A stretch of 64,000 nt of DNA from positions 682,001-746,000 of the forward strand of contig JAKMXF010000033.1 of NCBI GenBank assembly GCA_024704765.1, given 5' to 3'. This document shows positions 31,593 through 42,279 of this stretch, in pieces. Source of the stretch: Oopsacas minuta (taxonomy: Eukaryota > Porifera > Hexactinellida > Lyssacinosida > Leucopsacidae). Every line of letters begins with the position of its first letter. Within the stretch, counting starts at the first letter, position 1. The notes below the pieces were generated by a model. It made no database searches. It was not told where the DNA came from and saw only the letters and a list, made by a program, of their open reading frames with translations. The position numbers were made by a program, and so were the translations under genes.

Positions 31593-32188
31593 GCATCTGT
31601 ATATTTTGATCGAATTCTTTGTAGAACTTTGATCAAATTTTCTTATGTCGAACTTTGATCAAATGATGAAAAAGGCAAATTTTGATCAAAGTTCTACTTA
31701 AATGTCTTCAGTCGAACTTTGATCGAAAAATTGTAGAACTTTGATCGAAAAATGACAACTTTGATCGAAAAATGTAGAACTTTGATCGAAAAATGACAAC
31801 TTTGATCGAAAAATGTAGAACTTTGATCGAAAGATGAGAATTTTGATCGAAAAATGTAGAACTTTGATCGAAAAATGAGAACTTGATCGAAAAATGTAGA
31901 ACTTTGATCGAAAAATGTAGAACTTTGATCGAAAAATGACAACTTTGATCGAAAAATGTAGAACTTTGATCGAAAAATGACAACTTTGATCAAAAATGTA
32001 GAACTTTGATCGAAAAATGAGTTCTTTTATTTATCACATAAATATCACGAGTTATATAATTTGGTTAACTAACATAAGATTTCTTTTTATTAATTCGGGA
32101 ACTTGTGTTCATGTGCAAAATATCTGTGGCAGAAATCAGCTCAATTAACTTACGTCACCAAAAATTATTGATTGAACTATTAATACGT
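31593..32188 (+). repeat. MULE left terminal inverted repeat (satellite-like)
   Basis: Contains ~14 tandem units alternating gatcgaaaaatgtagaacttt (21 bp, here with its variants) and gatcgaaaaatgacaacttt (20 bp) from ~31720 to ~32020, then a unique inner part. The repeated motif TTTGATC(G/A)AA is palindromic at its core (TTGATCAA in some units). The inner part (cgggaac...caaaatatct...cagaaatcag) matches the right arm at roughly 85-90% by eye. Confidence 0.9.
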
Positions 32189-32420
32189 GTTAACGTAATA
32201 AGTCTTCACTGAAAGAAGTATTAAACAACTTAGGATAGAACACACATATGACACATATATTACTTCTACATTCTAATAGCATATGGGTAATGTAACTATA
32301 AAGTAATATTCGTTATCTAACTTTAGATAATATACCATCACTAAACTACAATATATTATCACATTAACCTAATTCTAATATTCAGTTAAAACTGTCATGT
32401 CAAACGTTGGATTGACTTTG

Positions 32421-34027
32421 CTATTGGAAAATCTGCATCTTGTTCATTATAATAGAACGACAAACTGGGCATCTATCACCGAGCGTAAAATTCAGTTCAC
32501 AATTTCCGCATACATTAGCATGTCCACAAGGTATGAAGACAAACGTTAAATCTCTACTGTTCAAACAAATGATACACGGATTCTTCACCATTGATTCTTC
32601 ATCGCTTGAACTATCAGAAGTTTCATCTATACTTTCTTCCAATTCCGTAGATCCCGAATAAGTCCAAAATTTCGGATTACCAATAGTATTTGAAATTTCT
32701 TTAATATATTCTAGTGATGTGCATTCTTTTCTTTGAAGTTTTTCTTTACATTTGTTTCTAATTTTCTCATTATTTATATCCTTTGCACTTCGCTCGCCAA
32801 TTTCTAGGCCATTCTTCATTCTCTGGTATTCAAGATCATATTTTTTCAGCGTCTTTTCGAGACATTCCATAAATGCCCATAGGTTAGGCTTTTTACACGG
32901 ATGAGAGACTTTAAACCCCGATGATATACTTCAGAACAGTTATTAGTTGTTTGAATAGAATGGGATATTGATAAATCATTTCTGTTAATCCATTCTCTCT
33001 TTATGTAACTCTTAAGCCTTTGAAGATTAATAATCTCATGATCATTCATATTTTGTAGAGTAACTCCAGATAACAATCTATAGACTGGTAGAATTTCTTC
33101 TTCAGGTAACATGGGAAGTACCATAACAGACCTGACCCATCCATTAAACTCAGAGTTCTTTGTATACGAAGAAGTGAGATGTAGCTTTGTTAACCTTTTC
33201 CAAATAGCTCTCGAAAAATGAAACAGGCATCCTGATACTTCTATCGAATTGAAAGCTGTGCGAAATGAATTTCTTGAAGCCCTTTCATAGTCACCTACAG
33301 CTAATTTTGGTTTGAAATCAGGCATAAATTCTGTTACCTTTTGCAGAACATCGTCATAGAGAGATTCTGATTTTTTTGACATTAAAATATGTATGGCTGG
33401 CAAAGCATGATGACCTTCTTGTAGGAAAATAGTAAACAACTGGTAAAATAATTTGGGGACAACAAAAAATGTTGCATCAAAATTGATCGCATCAGTATTT
33501 TTCAGAGATTCAAACATAAAATCAGACCAGAATAAAGCTGCAAAGCCTTCTGATGAGATTATCATTGTTCGGAAAAAGTGTGAAAATCGTGTTTGCTTGA
33601 TCATTACTTCAAATTGTTCAGGCGTTAGAGGATTCCCTGGTAATTCAAGTCTTCTTCTTTTAACCATCGTATTTCGAACACTGCGATAACTCACTAATGC
33701 ACCTGCTTGATCCGTAGAAGTCACATCATCAAAGATTTCCCTTAGATTTCCTGTTGACGATTCTGCAGCACGTTTGATTCTATTATTTAGAACTATTACA
33801 CTGGATTCGTAGGAGGCTTCAGGATGATTGTGATCTTTTTTTAGGTAAAAAAGATTAGTTGTGAGATGAATTCGCCCTGTACCATGACATTCAATTTCTT
33901 TGCACCTCCACAGGGTACACCTCAAATAAATGGATGTTGAGGACGAGGAGGACTGAATATATCGAAAGCTTTGACATTCATAGTTAACAGAACCAACTTT
34001 TTTACCTTCAATAACACTATATTCCAT
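32421..34027 (-). pseudogene. MULE transposase (FLYWCH + DDE) with frame-broken C-terminal RING finger
   Basis: The first ORF (34027-32846, 393 aa) has a FLYWCH-type zinc finger (residues ~34-69, YLRCTLWRC...DHNHPE) and a MULE DDE domain: D184 (INFDATFF), D246 (AVGDYERAS), CLFHF (267-271) and E366 (NNCSEVYHRGLKS). Near 32890 the expected continuation KPNLWAFMECLEKTLKKYD lies in the -1 frame, so one A seems missing in an A5 run. The second frame continues to 32421 and ends in a RING finger: CIICLNSRD, CGHANVCGNC, CPVC (C3HC4, XIAP/Neuralized-like). An intact ancestor would thus be a FLYWCH-MULE-RING fusion. Alternatives are two separate genes or programmed frameshifting; no classical slippery heptamer is present. 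Confidence 0.8.
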
Positions 34028-34581
34028 TGATTGAGATGGATAAGAGCGATGTATAAAATATCGAAGAGTACTTTAGGATAACTATGCAAACTATTGATAA
34101 GATAATTCTAAATACCACAGTAAAATATTCAAAGAAAATAAAGTTTGGGAAATCAGAACCATTGGAATTTTCTAGAAGTTAATACAATTTCAATGGTAAA
34201 TTAAATTGGCACAGAAGTGGCAAATCATGTCAGATCAAAAATCGTATACCAAGGTACAAATCTATAGGTCGCACAGACTCACACTGAACCCTTTGATAAT
34301 TTTCAGCTCTTAATCGTAAACGGTGTGGCCTGGAGAACGAAAACGGAAACAAGAGACAAAAAAAATACAAAACAAATAAGCACTGAGATCAATACTGAGC
34401 CTCATACTAAAGTATAGTCGGCACAGTAAAAACTGCAAAATATATAGCTGAGCATCTAAGCCTATGGAATGATTTTTAAAGATGGGACACACACATTGAA
34501 TCTAACACTAAATTTGCGATCGGAATAATCTAACAATGAGGTCAAAGTGATGATTTCAGATCAAAATAGTACAAATTAGAT

Positions 34582-35331
34582 CGTATTAATCGTTCAATCA
34601 ATAATTTCTGGTGACGTAACTTCTATTGGGCTGATTTCTGCAATAGATATTTTGCACGTAAACACTGGTTCCCGAATTGATAAAAAGAAATCTTATGTTA
34701 GTTAACCAAATTATATAACTCGTGATATTTATGTGATAAATAAAAGAACTCATTTTTCGATCAAAGTTCTACATTTTTGATCAAAGTTGTCATTTTTCGA
34801 TCAAAGTTCTACATTTTTCGATCAAAGTTGTCATTTTTCGATCAAAGTTCTACATTTTTCGATCAAAGTTCTACATTTTTCGATCAAGTTCTCATTTTTC
34901 GATCAAAGTTCTACATTTTTCGATCAAAATTCTCATCTTTCGATCAAAGTTCTACATTTTTCGATCAAAGTTGTCATTTTTCGATCAAAGTTCTACATTT
35001 TTCGATCAAAGTTGTCATTTTTCGATCAAAGTTCTACATTTTTCGATCAAAGTTCTACAATTTTTCGATCAAAGTTCGACTGAAGACATTTAAGTAGAAC
35101 TTTGATCAAAATTTGCCTTTTTCATCATTTGATCAAAGTTCGACATAAGAAAATTTGATCAAAGTTCTACATTTTTCGATCAAAGTTCTACAATTTTTCG
35201 ATCAAAGTTCGACTGAAGACATTTAAGTAGAACTTTGATCAAAATTTGCCTTTTTCATCATTTGATCAAAGTTCGACATAAGAAAATTTGATCAAAGTTC
35301 TACAAAGAATTCGATCAAAATATACAGATGC
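34582..35331 (-). repeat. MULE right terminal inverted repeat, with internal 133-bp duplication
   Basis: Inverted counterpart of the left arm. A block starting at ~35033 (tctacatttttcgatc...) is repeated in tandem at ~35166 with a period of 133 bp, which explains the longer arm. The two ~100-codon ORFs with FDQSSTF/FSIK repeats in both arms are translations of the satellite units, not genes. Confidence 0.9.
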
Positions 35332-35985
35332 ATTGCTGATAAAACTTGCAATTTCTCCCGATATAGTAGTAAATTCTCATAATGAATATTACAATAGAAC
35401 TCGGATACGAGGTACACCAGTTAATATGTATTACAGTTGAACCTTCATAAGTGGGGTCTCTATATTGGGAACTCTATAAGCAGGGTAATTTTGGTACACC
35501 TTCACTCATTTCCATAAAAACGAACCTCTCTATGTGGTGAATTCTACGATAAATTTTCTTGAATTATAAATTATTTGTGCTAAATTTGGAAAAAATACAC
35601 ATATTTATCGCTATGATGAATTGAAATTTTTGGGTTTCTCAGGAGAAAATTTGTTAAAATTTTTTATGCCCAATGAACACGGACATTGTGCAATACCTGT
35701 ACGTACACGATCCGTTATAAACTAGCGTAATATATGTACGTATAATATTAAAGATTTACATATCAAATACAACTTGAGATTAGCGTGTGCTCACAGACAA
35801 GTGTCTTGCTTTAATAACAGAGAGAGAGAGATACTTGTACAATCTAAATGCAGAGCATTTAACAGCTGACACAAATAATGAAATAAATCTCTACACAACC
35901 ACCAATAGTAACAACATTATATAGACTGATGAATTCTTGAATTTGGTAACGAAATCTGTGCTCTGATATATAAATTAAATTGGCT
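35332..35985. other. Spacer between MULE and RALGAPA gene
   Basis: Includes at ~35431-35530 a degenerate element (tacagttgaaccttcataag... aacctctctatgtggtgaa) with ends like the group A/B MITEs, and a short (ga)n run near 35820. No gene is seen. Confidence 0.45.
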
Positions 35986-38900
35986 TTAAAATCTATGCTC
36001 ATTGTGATTACCACTATTACCTTTCATTTGTTGCGGAACTGTTTTCGATTTCTGTAATGGTTTGTGTGAAGTTTCGCAGTTAGCCACTGACTTGTTTTCT
36101 TGCTGAAGGAACTCAATATGAGGACTGTAGCCTGTGATACTGTCTTTAGCTCTCATAAATTGTTTTGTTGGTGTGAGTAACTCGTTTGAATCTTTTCGCT
36201 GTGTTTCATCAGAGTCATGAGCAACCAGGGTGTAACTAGACTCAGACTTGTGAGTATTGGGCTGGGATTGTCCACCAGGTCCAGATGGAACCAAGCTCTC
36301 TGCTAGGAATTCCTCAAATGTACTACTCATCTTATATTCATGTATCATTCTAGATATCTTACGGGCCCTCTCATTACAACGTACGTTGTGAAAGCTAATC
36401 AGTTTCCCTCTGTAAGCCCTGAGTGCGTTAATTGCAGTAGCTCTTACGAGCGGTGCTAAACATTCCTGTCTAACCAGAGAGCCATCGTGAAGTGGACCAA
36501 AATGCAGCAGCTTGTGTTCAATACGTTTGTTAATATGTATACGGTATAAACCGTTACTCAGCGGATATATAACTATAATTATATCCATGAAATCTGTTCT
36601 GAATTGTGAACGCTGATACTCGTGCCAATGATCACTCCAGAAAACTACTACGTCATCATTACCAATATGTTGTATCTTAATGTCAGTACCTCGCTGTGTA
36701 CTTGTAAGAATACGAGTAGATATGTGGAATACCACCTCCATGGTGGAATCTGCAAAATACGTAAGCATTTTAGACTGGCTATCAGACATGAACCCCCCGT
36801 AGCCTTTATGGGACTTGGTCTCCACCTCCCAACCTAATGACTCTACGAAGTTATTGAACTCTTTTGAACCACTGGAATTATTAAGAATATCCAGCTGTTT
36901 CTCTTGTCCCGGACCTATATATATCACCCCTATCTTATAATGGTGTCTACAGGTGTAGTTGGTCTTAGAACGACCCATTTTATCCAGCGTTTTGAGATCA
37001 TTCACCAAACTAACCTTCTTATTCATGAGATGTAGTTTATTACGATTCTCCCAAGAGAAATATCCCATTTGACTCAGTAGAGACAAGCAGTTCTTGAAGA
37101 AAGAATGTCTGCTTTCTGAAAATTCACTCACCTCTTCCATGGGCGGATATTGTAGTGATGGAGTGTCGTATGTCTGTAAGTATTCTATTTCCTGTGTGTT
37201 CTGTTGATCTATTATTCTCAGCATTTTACTCTCAACCTCATCACCATGTCCCTGATACAGGATCCTATTAGGGGGTGTGGGCAGGTCCAGAGAGATCCGC
37301 TCCTCTAGTACCTCAGGACTGAACTGAGTCAGCTGTTTGAGGATTGATAGAACAGGGTCCTCAGTGAGTGGGACCTCAGTAACTACCGTCTCTTCTTGAA
37401 GCTGTTGTTCCCTCTGAGACAAAAGATCCTCTTGACTGCCCTGGTATGACGTAGTGTCCGTAGATTCTGAATGTACTGACAGTATATCTGCGAACTGAGC
37501 TACTTTAGAGAAACGTGACTGTGCGGAGTGCAGGGTACATACATCCCATGAGAACTTCCCTGCAGCATCTCTGATGTGTATCCTCACGTGGGAGTGGATA
37601 GTCTGTATGTGACAAGGGAGATCAGTGACGTCAGCACGTACCTCCACCAGAGATAGTATAGTCCTGTCGTTATAAGTGTAGAATTGTACACAAGGGCTCT
37701 TGAATAGATACATGTCTAGCTCATTCTTCTCCGATGTAATGTACATATCCATCGTCTCGTTTAGGTCTGAGCTAATTTGAGACATCCCTGGTCCGAATGG
37801 AAAATGTCCTATGAAGTAGAGTATTGTAGTAATTACAGACTGTACTTCTGTATTAAGATGATCCTGGGGATAAGACTCTGGAGCTACCATACTAATTGAT
37901 GTCTTCCCACTGCTTGTACTGGATAGACGGGAGAGAGTAACCTGCATATCTGGTACACCCTCTTTGAAGAACTCTTGTATATCATCAGATATAGGGATAT
38001 CATTTATGATTGAAATTAGTACTGTGATGATATCTTGTAAGAGGATTGGGTAGAGAGGATCAGTCTTTAAGAGGTGTGTCAGGGGAGCAGCTAGTAGCCA
38101 GCTACGGAGACAATGTAGTAGAGGTATGACGTAACGAGTTAGTTGGTCTCTATTTAAACTTCTACTCAATTGAGTAGTGAGTGAGAGAGCTATTGACTTT
38201 ATTATAATAACAGGTAGAGATGGATCTAATTGTGATATCTGTGTGTATAACATAGATAGGAAGTCTACCATATCTACTGCTGCGTAATAAAGGGATAACT
38301 CCTGGGATTGAAAGAAGAACAGGAGATCATTGAGAGAGCTCTTGACAAGGTATGGATGCTCGTTACAGTATAGAGAATGAAATACAAATATAGTCAGCTG
38401 ATGAATAACTAGAATACGAGATGATGTATCAGGGTAGTTCTGCGCTACATAGTGTAGCATTTCAACCAACTGAGACTCTAGTGACGCATCCTCTCTCAGT
38501 CCTACACCTGGATATAGTCTAGATACGGACAGCATATTACTGAGTAGAGTTAGTGTCTCTATTTGAGAGTAATTCTTACTAGATTTCTGCAAGAGCATTC
38601 TTATAGCGCTAGCACATGGTGGGATCAGAGCAGTTATACCAGCATAAGGTCTTGTGAATAGAGTCACACTATGCTTCACACAAGCCTGTACAATATCTAA
38701 GTCATCATGAATATACCCATAGCTAAGTAGAGAATAGAACAGGTCTAGATGTTGATGAGAGGGAGGAGGGAACTTATCACTGAGATGAGTCTTACATAGC
38801 AGCTCGTAACTGATCTTAATTCCCTCCTTATACTCCTGCTGTAACAAACAACCCTGGCATAACCAGGTAGAGAAGTGTAGAGGAGATGGGTAGTGCTGGT

Positions 38901-41900
38901 ATGGGATGTCTTTTGTACGCTTAGAGTATATTATTATTGTAGTGACGTCATCAAATACTTGCCATATAAATGCTAGACATGAGAAAGCAATGGAGAGTAG
39001 CTTTGGGGTCTTTATAAGTGCTGGGTTATTTAGGATACCCAGCATGCGTCGCCATACAACTGCTACAGTATCTTTCTGCCAGGTTAGATAAACATTAGGG
39101 AAGTCAGAATTCTCTCTTATGAAACTCTCATGGGTTATGTTCTCCTCTAGGACAGTACCACGATGTACCAACACCACATTCTCCCCCTGTCCAATCAGCT
39201 GGTAGTTAAGATTGAGGACAGGAATGAATAACATCTTGAGGAGGAACTTGTAATCTGACTTTAATAAACGAAGCTCTTCTCCAATCGGTTTAATGAATTT
39301 AGACTCCAGTTTGTGTCTGTTTGTCTTGTCTTGTCCTAGTTCATGGGAGAGGAGATTAGTCAGACTCTGGTGGCGAAATGAGGTCCTCAGAGTGATGCTA
39401 CTCTGTCTCTTCAAGGGACCACCCCCTCCTTGTCCCGGAGGGAGAGAGGAACGTGTATCCATCATCTCCTTGTATCCCATAAGATCCTCTGCTCCCATAT
39501 CCCCTAAGCTGTAAGGACGATTTTGTCTATTGTGATCTCTAGCAACTGTGTACTCTGCACTCTCCTGAGACTCCTTGCTATAGGCACGTCCCCGTACCTC
39601 GTTGTGAGGGAGCTGAGGGGTACTGGTAGCAGAGGATTGAGGGGAGTGAGAAGACTGAGAACTGGTACCAGAAGTAGTCAAGCGTTTGCGCCTCACCTTA
39701 TCAAGAGCTGGGTGTGTCCTTCCCTTGTATGCTACTGTGTGTAGAGGTTCATCAAAGAAATCAGGGTCTGTGGAGTTAACAGATACGAGCAGACGGTTCT
39801 CCTCTTGAGAAAGACTTGTCAATAATGGGTGTGTTACCTTATCAGGTCGCAGAGCTAATGGCATATCTCTGGAATGAGACTCTAATCCCTGAGATGAATG
39901 AGCAGGTCTTAACTCGGTACGAGGTAGAGAAACCAAGTTAGATCCTGTACCAGACCGCTTACGTAATGACTGTGGTTTCTTAAGCATAGCATCCTGATGT
40001 GTCTTAAGAGGTCTATTAATCATATCTACATCGTATACGAAATATGCCAGCAAATACGTTAGCCCTTTCATCATAGCAGACCACTGCATCACTACAGGCT
40101 TCTGTTCTGTGAGGTTAGAATACGTGTATAGCAAACTATCCCATAATACACTGGGTATCTGTATGTGCTGACTCATACGGATAAATAATCCTAATAGTGT
40201 AGAGTGTAATAGCTCTGATAGCGAATCACCTAGAATTTTTCTCTTCTCATCTGTTTCAGAGAATATTTCTTCTCTGTAGAGAGAGTTTACAACTTCTAGT
40301 AGAGTATTCAGTAGGTATTGCCATGTTACGTCATCTGGTGAGCTATGCTTGCCTAGAGCTTGATAGAACTTTAATACACTCTTACAAGAAGATTCCGTCC
40401 AGTGAGTATTAGTTACTTCTTGTCTTAACAGCAACAGACGACTGGTATGACATATAAATAGCCTGAGATTCTTCTGAATACCTAAACAAGCATTTCGTTC
40501 ATCCCATTGTTCAGCTCCGTAAGCAATAGACCACACCATATCATAACTTTGATAACCATCCTGTGGGATATGAGGACGTGGAGGGAATGAGAATGATAGG
40601 TCTGTTGAGAATTCTATCTCTTCGTTAATCTCAGAGAGGAAAGGGTCTATTCCTGCTGTAGCTCTGTTACTGGCACCGGATGTAGGTGTAGCTTCCTGTG
40701 AAGAGGTGACGAGGATGTTTGGAGAAGTGTCACTCCTCTCCTGCCACCTAGCCCCTGTAGTCTCAATAACCAAATTACTCATAGAGGTATTCACGTCATA
40801 ATTACCAGCTGTTAGTAAGGGCTGCTGTGATACTGACGTCACATTAGGGTATACATGTCTAGAATCATCTGAAGAACCCACACTACAGGTCAGCTGCGAA
40901 TCTGTAGAAGGGATAGGGGAACGTAGGAAGGGGGGTAAGTCCTCTTCATCGAGAACAGAGAATGTCCAAAATTCAAAGAATCTTACAACAGTTTGCATAG
41001 TATTCACGTATTTAGCTGGCATTTTGAATGTTTGATGCAACATATCATGTAATAACATAATATTCTCAGGTCGTGTGAATAATATCTTCAATACAGACTC
41101 CTTACCGTTGATGAAACAATCTCTGGAATGGAATACAGCACTAGTGTTATGAGTTAGCTTCTCAGGATCAATCCAATTCAGAAGTTTCATAATAACAGCA
41201 TTCTGTAGTTCAGCATACACACTATTCCTTAGGTCATATGTTATCTTGAATAGGTTACTTGAGGTAGAGTTTAGTGAGTCAATAGAAGGTGTAGGAGTTG
41301 GAGATAGGTTAAAGTTACTGTGAGAAGTAATAGGAAGTCTGTAGAAAGTAGAATCGTTCTTGTGATAGTTAACCCATTCAGGGAACAGCTGTTTAGAACA
41401 TGTCGCCTCTGGGAATATAGGAGATAAGTAATGTTGTTTGAATTGATAGAATAGATAGTGTAGTCCTCTGTGATGATATCCCTCTCTCTCCCATCTGTGA
41501 TATCCCACCAGGTTAACCAGACAATTCATAAAGTAGTCTAACAGCTCTAAGGCAGTACACAGATCTATGTCATCTGAACTAGATCCTTTATCACGACAGA
41601 TAGGAGTAGGAGGAACATGTCTAGCCCATTCAACCCTCCGACTAGACCCCTGTAGAGAGTAGCCTCTCTTCAGGTCACAGGGAGAAGGCGCGGGACTGGG
41701 TTGAAGGGGTGTAGTTGTGTCGCTTAGCTCTGAGGCAGATGAGGAATGTCTGGGAGTGAAGGGAGGCGGAAAGTAGGGTATCAATGTACCAAACGTTTCC
41801 AGCACTTTATCAGTTGTATTCTCCTGTAGACATAGAATCCATAATACCAACAGTTTTATCCCTCTCTTCCTTATAAGTCTAGAATTATCCTCATGTATAA

Positions 41901-42279
41901 GGTCCAGTATAATCCCGTGTATACTGTGGTATTGCCATCTATTGTGTATTTTCTGTGGTAACATGAACAGAATAGATTCAAACGTGAAGTAGATGGTAGA
42001 AGAGAATAAATCATCTTTATCACTTATAGAACTCTCCAGACTGCGTCTCTGTCGGGATATACGGGTGTTACTGTGCAGCTCAAAGCTAAGAAATGCATCA
42101 TAGAATACGTAAAAGATAAGTGAATAGTGCTGCTCGTAAAAGTCCTGTTCATTCTCAAATCCCTTCTCGTATGCTTGTTTCAGAGCTTTCAATCGTTTCA
42201 CAGAATCTTTGCTTGTGTCTAAGAATTTCCTAATAGCAATGTCTCGATCTATATTGCTGCTAGCACGGCCTCGATTCAT
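35986..42279 (-). CDS. RALGAPA1: RALGAPA: catalytic alpha subunit of the RalGAP complex
   Basis: A 2097-aa protein in one exon of 6.3 kb. The N-terminus (RKFLDTSKDSVKRLKAL... QHYSLIFYVFYDAF... PQKIHNRWQYHSIHGIILDL) resembles RALGAPA1/2. The C-terminal Rap/Ran-GAP domain spans about 1765-1955, with IGVIYIGPGQEKQLDIL, a YGGFM motif, and HIGNDDVVVFWSDH, whose Asn (near residue 1873) is the catalytic asparagine-thumb position. With RALGAPB it activates GTP hydrolysis on RalA/B; the middle is helical repeat sequence with Ser-rich disordered loops (for example ~190-215 and 800-930). A ~140-residue tail follows the GAP domain. Tuberin shares the GAP domain but not the N-terminus. Confidence 0.93.
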   Translation of the reverse strand: MNRGRASSNIDRDIAIRKFLDTSKDSVKRLKALKQAYEKGFENEQDFYEQHYSLIFYVFYDAFLSFELHSNTRISRQRRSLESSISDKDDLFSSTIYFTFESILFMLPQKIHNRWQYHSIHGIILDLIHEDNSRLIRKRGIKLLVLWILCLQENTTDKVLETFGTLIPYFPPPFTPRHSSSASELSDTTTPLQPSPAPSPCDLKRGYSLQGSSRRVEWARHVPPTPICRDKGSSSDDIDLCTALELLDYFMNCLVNLVGYHRWEREGYHHRGLHYLFYQFKQHYLSPIFPEATCSKQLFPEWVNYHKNDSTFYRLPITSHSNFNLSPTPTPSIDSLNSTSSNLFKITYDLRNSVYAELQNAVIMKLLNWIDPEKLTHNTSAVFHSRDCFINGKESVLKILFTRPENIMLLHDMLHQTFKMPAKYVNTMQTVVRFFEFWTFSVLDEEDLPPFLRSPIPSTDSQLTCSVGSSDDSRHVYPNVTSVSQQPLLTAGNYDVNTSMSNLVIETTGARWQERSDTSPNILVTSSQEATPTSGASNRATAGIDPFLSEINEEIEFSTDLSFSFPPRPHIPQDGYQSYDMVWSIAYGAEQWDERNACLGIQKNLRLFICHTSRLLLLRQEVTNTHWTESSCKSVLKFYQALGKHSSPDDVTWQYLLNTLLEVVNSLYREEIFSETDEKRKILGDSLSELLHSTLLGLFIRMSQHIQIPSVLWDSLLYTYSNLTEQKPVVMQWSAMMKGLTYLLAYFVYDVDMINRPLKTHQDAMLKKPQSLRKRSGTGSNLVSLPRTELRPAHSSQGLESHSRDMPLALRPDKVTHPLLTSLSQEENRLLVSVNSTDPDFFDEPLHTVAYKGRTHPALDKVRRKRLTTSGTSSQSSHSPQSSATSTPQLPHNEVRGRAYSKESQESAEYTVARDHNRQNRPYSLGDMGAEDLMGYKEMMDTRSSLPPGQGGGGPLKRQSSITLRTSFRHQSLTNLLSHELGQDKTNRHKLESKFIKPIGEELRLLKSDYKFLLKMLFIPVLNLNYQLIGQGENVVLVHRGTVLEENITHESFIRENSDFPNVYLTWQKDTVAVVWRRMLGILNNPALIKTPKLLSIAFSCLAFIWQVFDDVTTIIIYSKRTKDIPYQHYPSPLHFSTWLCQGCLLQQEYKEGIKISYELLCKTHLSDKFPPPSHQHLDLFYSLLSYGYIHDDLDIVQACVKHSVTLFTRPYAGITALIPPCASAIRMLLQKSSKNYSQIETLTLLSNMLSVSRLYPGVGLREDASLESQLVEMLHYVAQNYPDTSSRILVIHQLTIFVFHSLYCNEHPYLVKSSLNDLLFFFQSQELSLYYAAVDMVDFLSMLYTQISQLDPSLPVIIIKSIALSLTTQLSRSLNRDQLTRYVIPLLHCLRSWLLAAPLTHLLKTDPLYPILLQDIITVLISIINDIPISDDIQEFFKEGVPDMQVTLSRLSSTSSGKTSISMVAPESYPQDHLNTEVQSVITTILYFIGHFPFGPGMSQISSDLNETMDMYITSEKNELDMYLFKSPCVQFYTYNDRTILSLVEVRADVTDLPCHIQTIHSHVRIHIRDAAGKFSWDVCTLHSAQSRFSKVAQFADILSVHSESTDTTSYQGSQEDLLSQREQQLQEETVVTEVPLTEDPVLSILKQLTQFSPEVLEERISLDLPTPPNRILYQGHGDEVESKMLRIIDQQNTQEIEYLQTYDTPSLQYPPMEEVSEFSESRHSFFKNCLSLLSQMGYFSWENRNKLHLMNKKVSLVNDLKTLDKMGRSKTNYTCRHHYKIGVIYIGPGQEKQLDILNNSSGSKEFNNFVESLGWEVETKSHKGYGGFMSDSQSKMLTYFADSTMEVVFHISTRILTSTQRGTDIKIQHIGNDDVVVFWSDHWHEYQRSQFRTDFMDIIIVIYPLSNGLYRIHINKRIEHKLLHFGPLHDGSLVRQECLAPLVRATAINALRAYRGKLISFHNVRCNERARKISRMIHEYKMSSTFEEFLAESLVPSGPGGQSQPNTHKSESSYTLVAHDSDETQRKDSNELLTPTKQFMRAKDSITGYSPHIEFLQQENKSVANCETSHKPLQKSKTVPQQMKGNSGNHNEHRF

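Larger units (their letters stand above)
31593..35331. mobile_element. MULE-type DNA transposon with long inverted repeats
   Basis: Both outer ends read GCATCTGTATATTTTGATCG and stay homologous inward for ~600 bp (left arm 31593-32188) and 750 bp (right arm 34582-35331). The arms enclose 2.4 kb with a transposase and a RING-finger ORF on the minus strand. The outer parts of the arms are arrays of 20-21-bp units. I cannot see a clear target-site duplication: left flank cttacac and right flank attgctg differ. Long TIRs plus a MULE-type DDE enzyme define the group. Confidence 0.92.

Noticed and set aside
31694-31993. Repetitive ORFs (FDQSSTF/FSIK) in the MULE arms, also at 34777-35097
   Set aside because: They are translations of the 20-21-bp satellite units; both frames are open because the unit lacks stops.
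31720-32020. CRISPR-like look of regularly spaced repeats
   Set aside because: The units are contiguous and mirrored at the other end of a transposon; there are no unique spacers and the genome is eukaryotic.
32880-32900. Programmed -1 frameshift in the MULE ORF
   Set aside because: The sequence gtaaaaagcc is not a classical slippery heptamer; a one-base deletion in an A-run explains it more simply.
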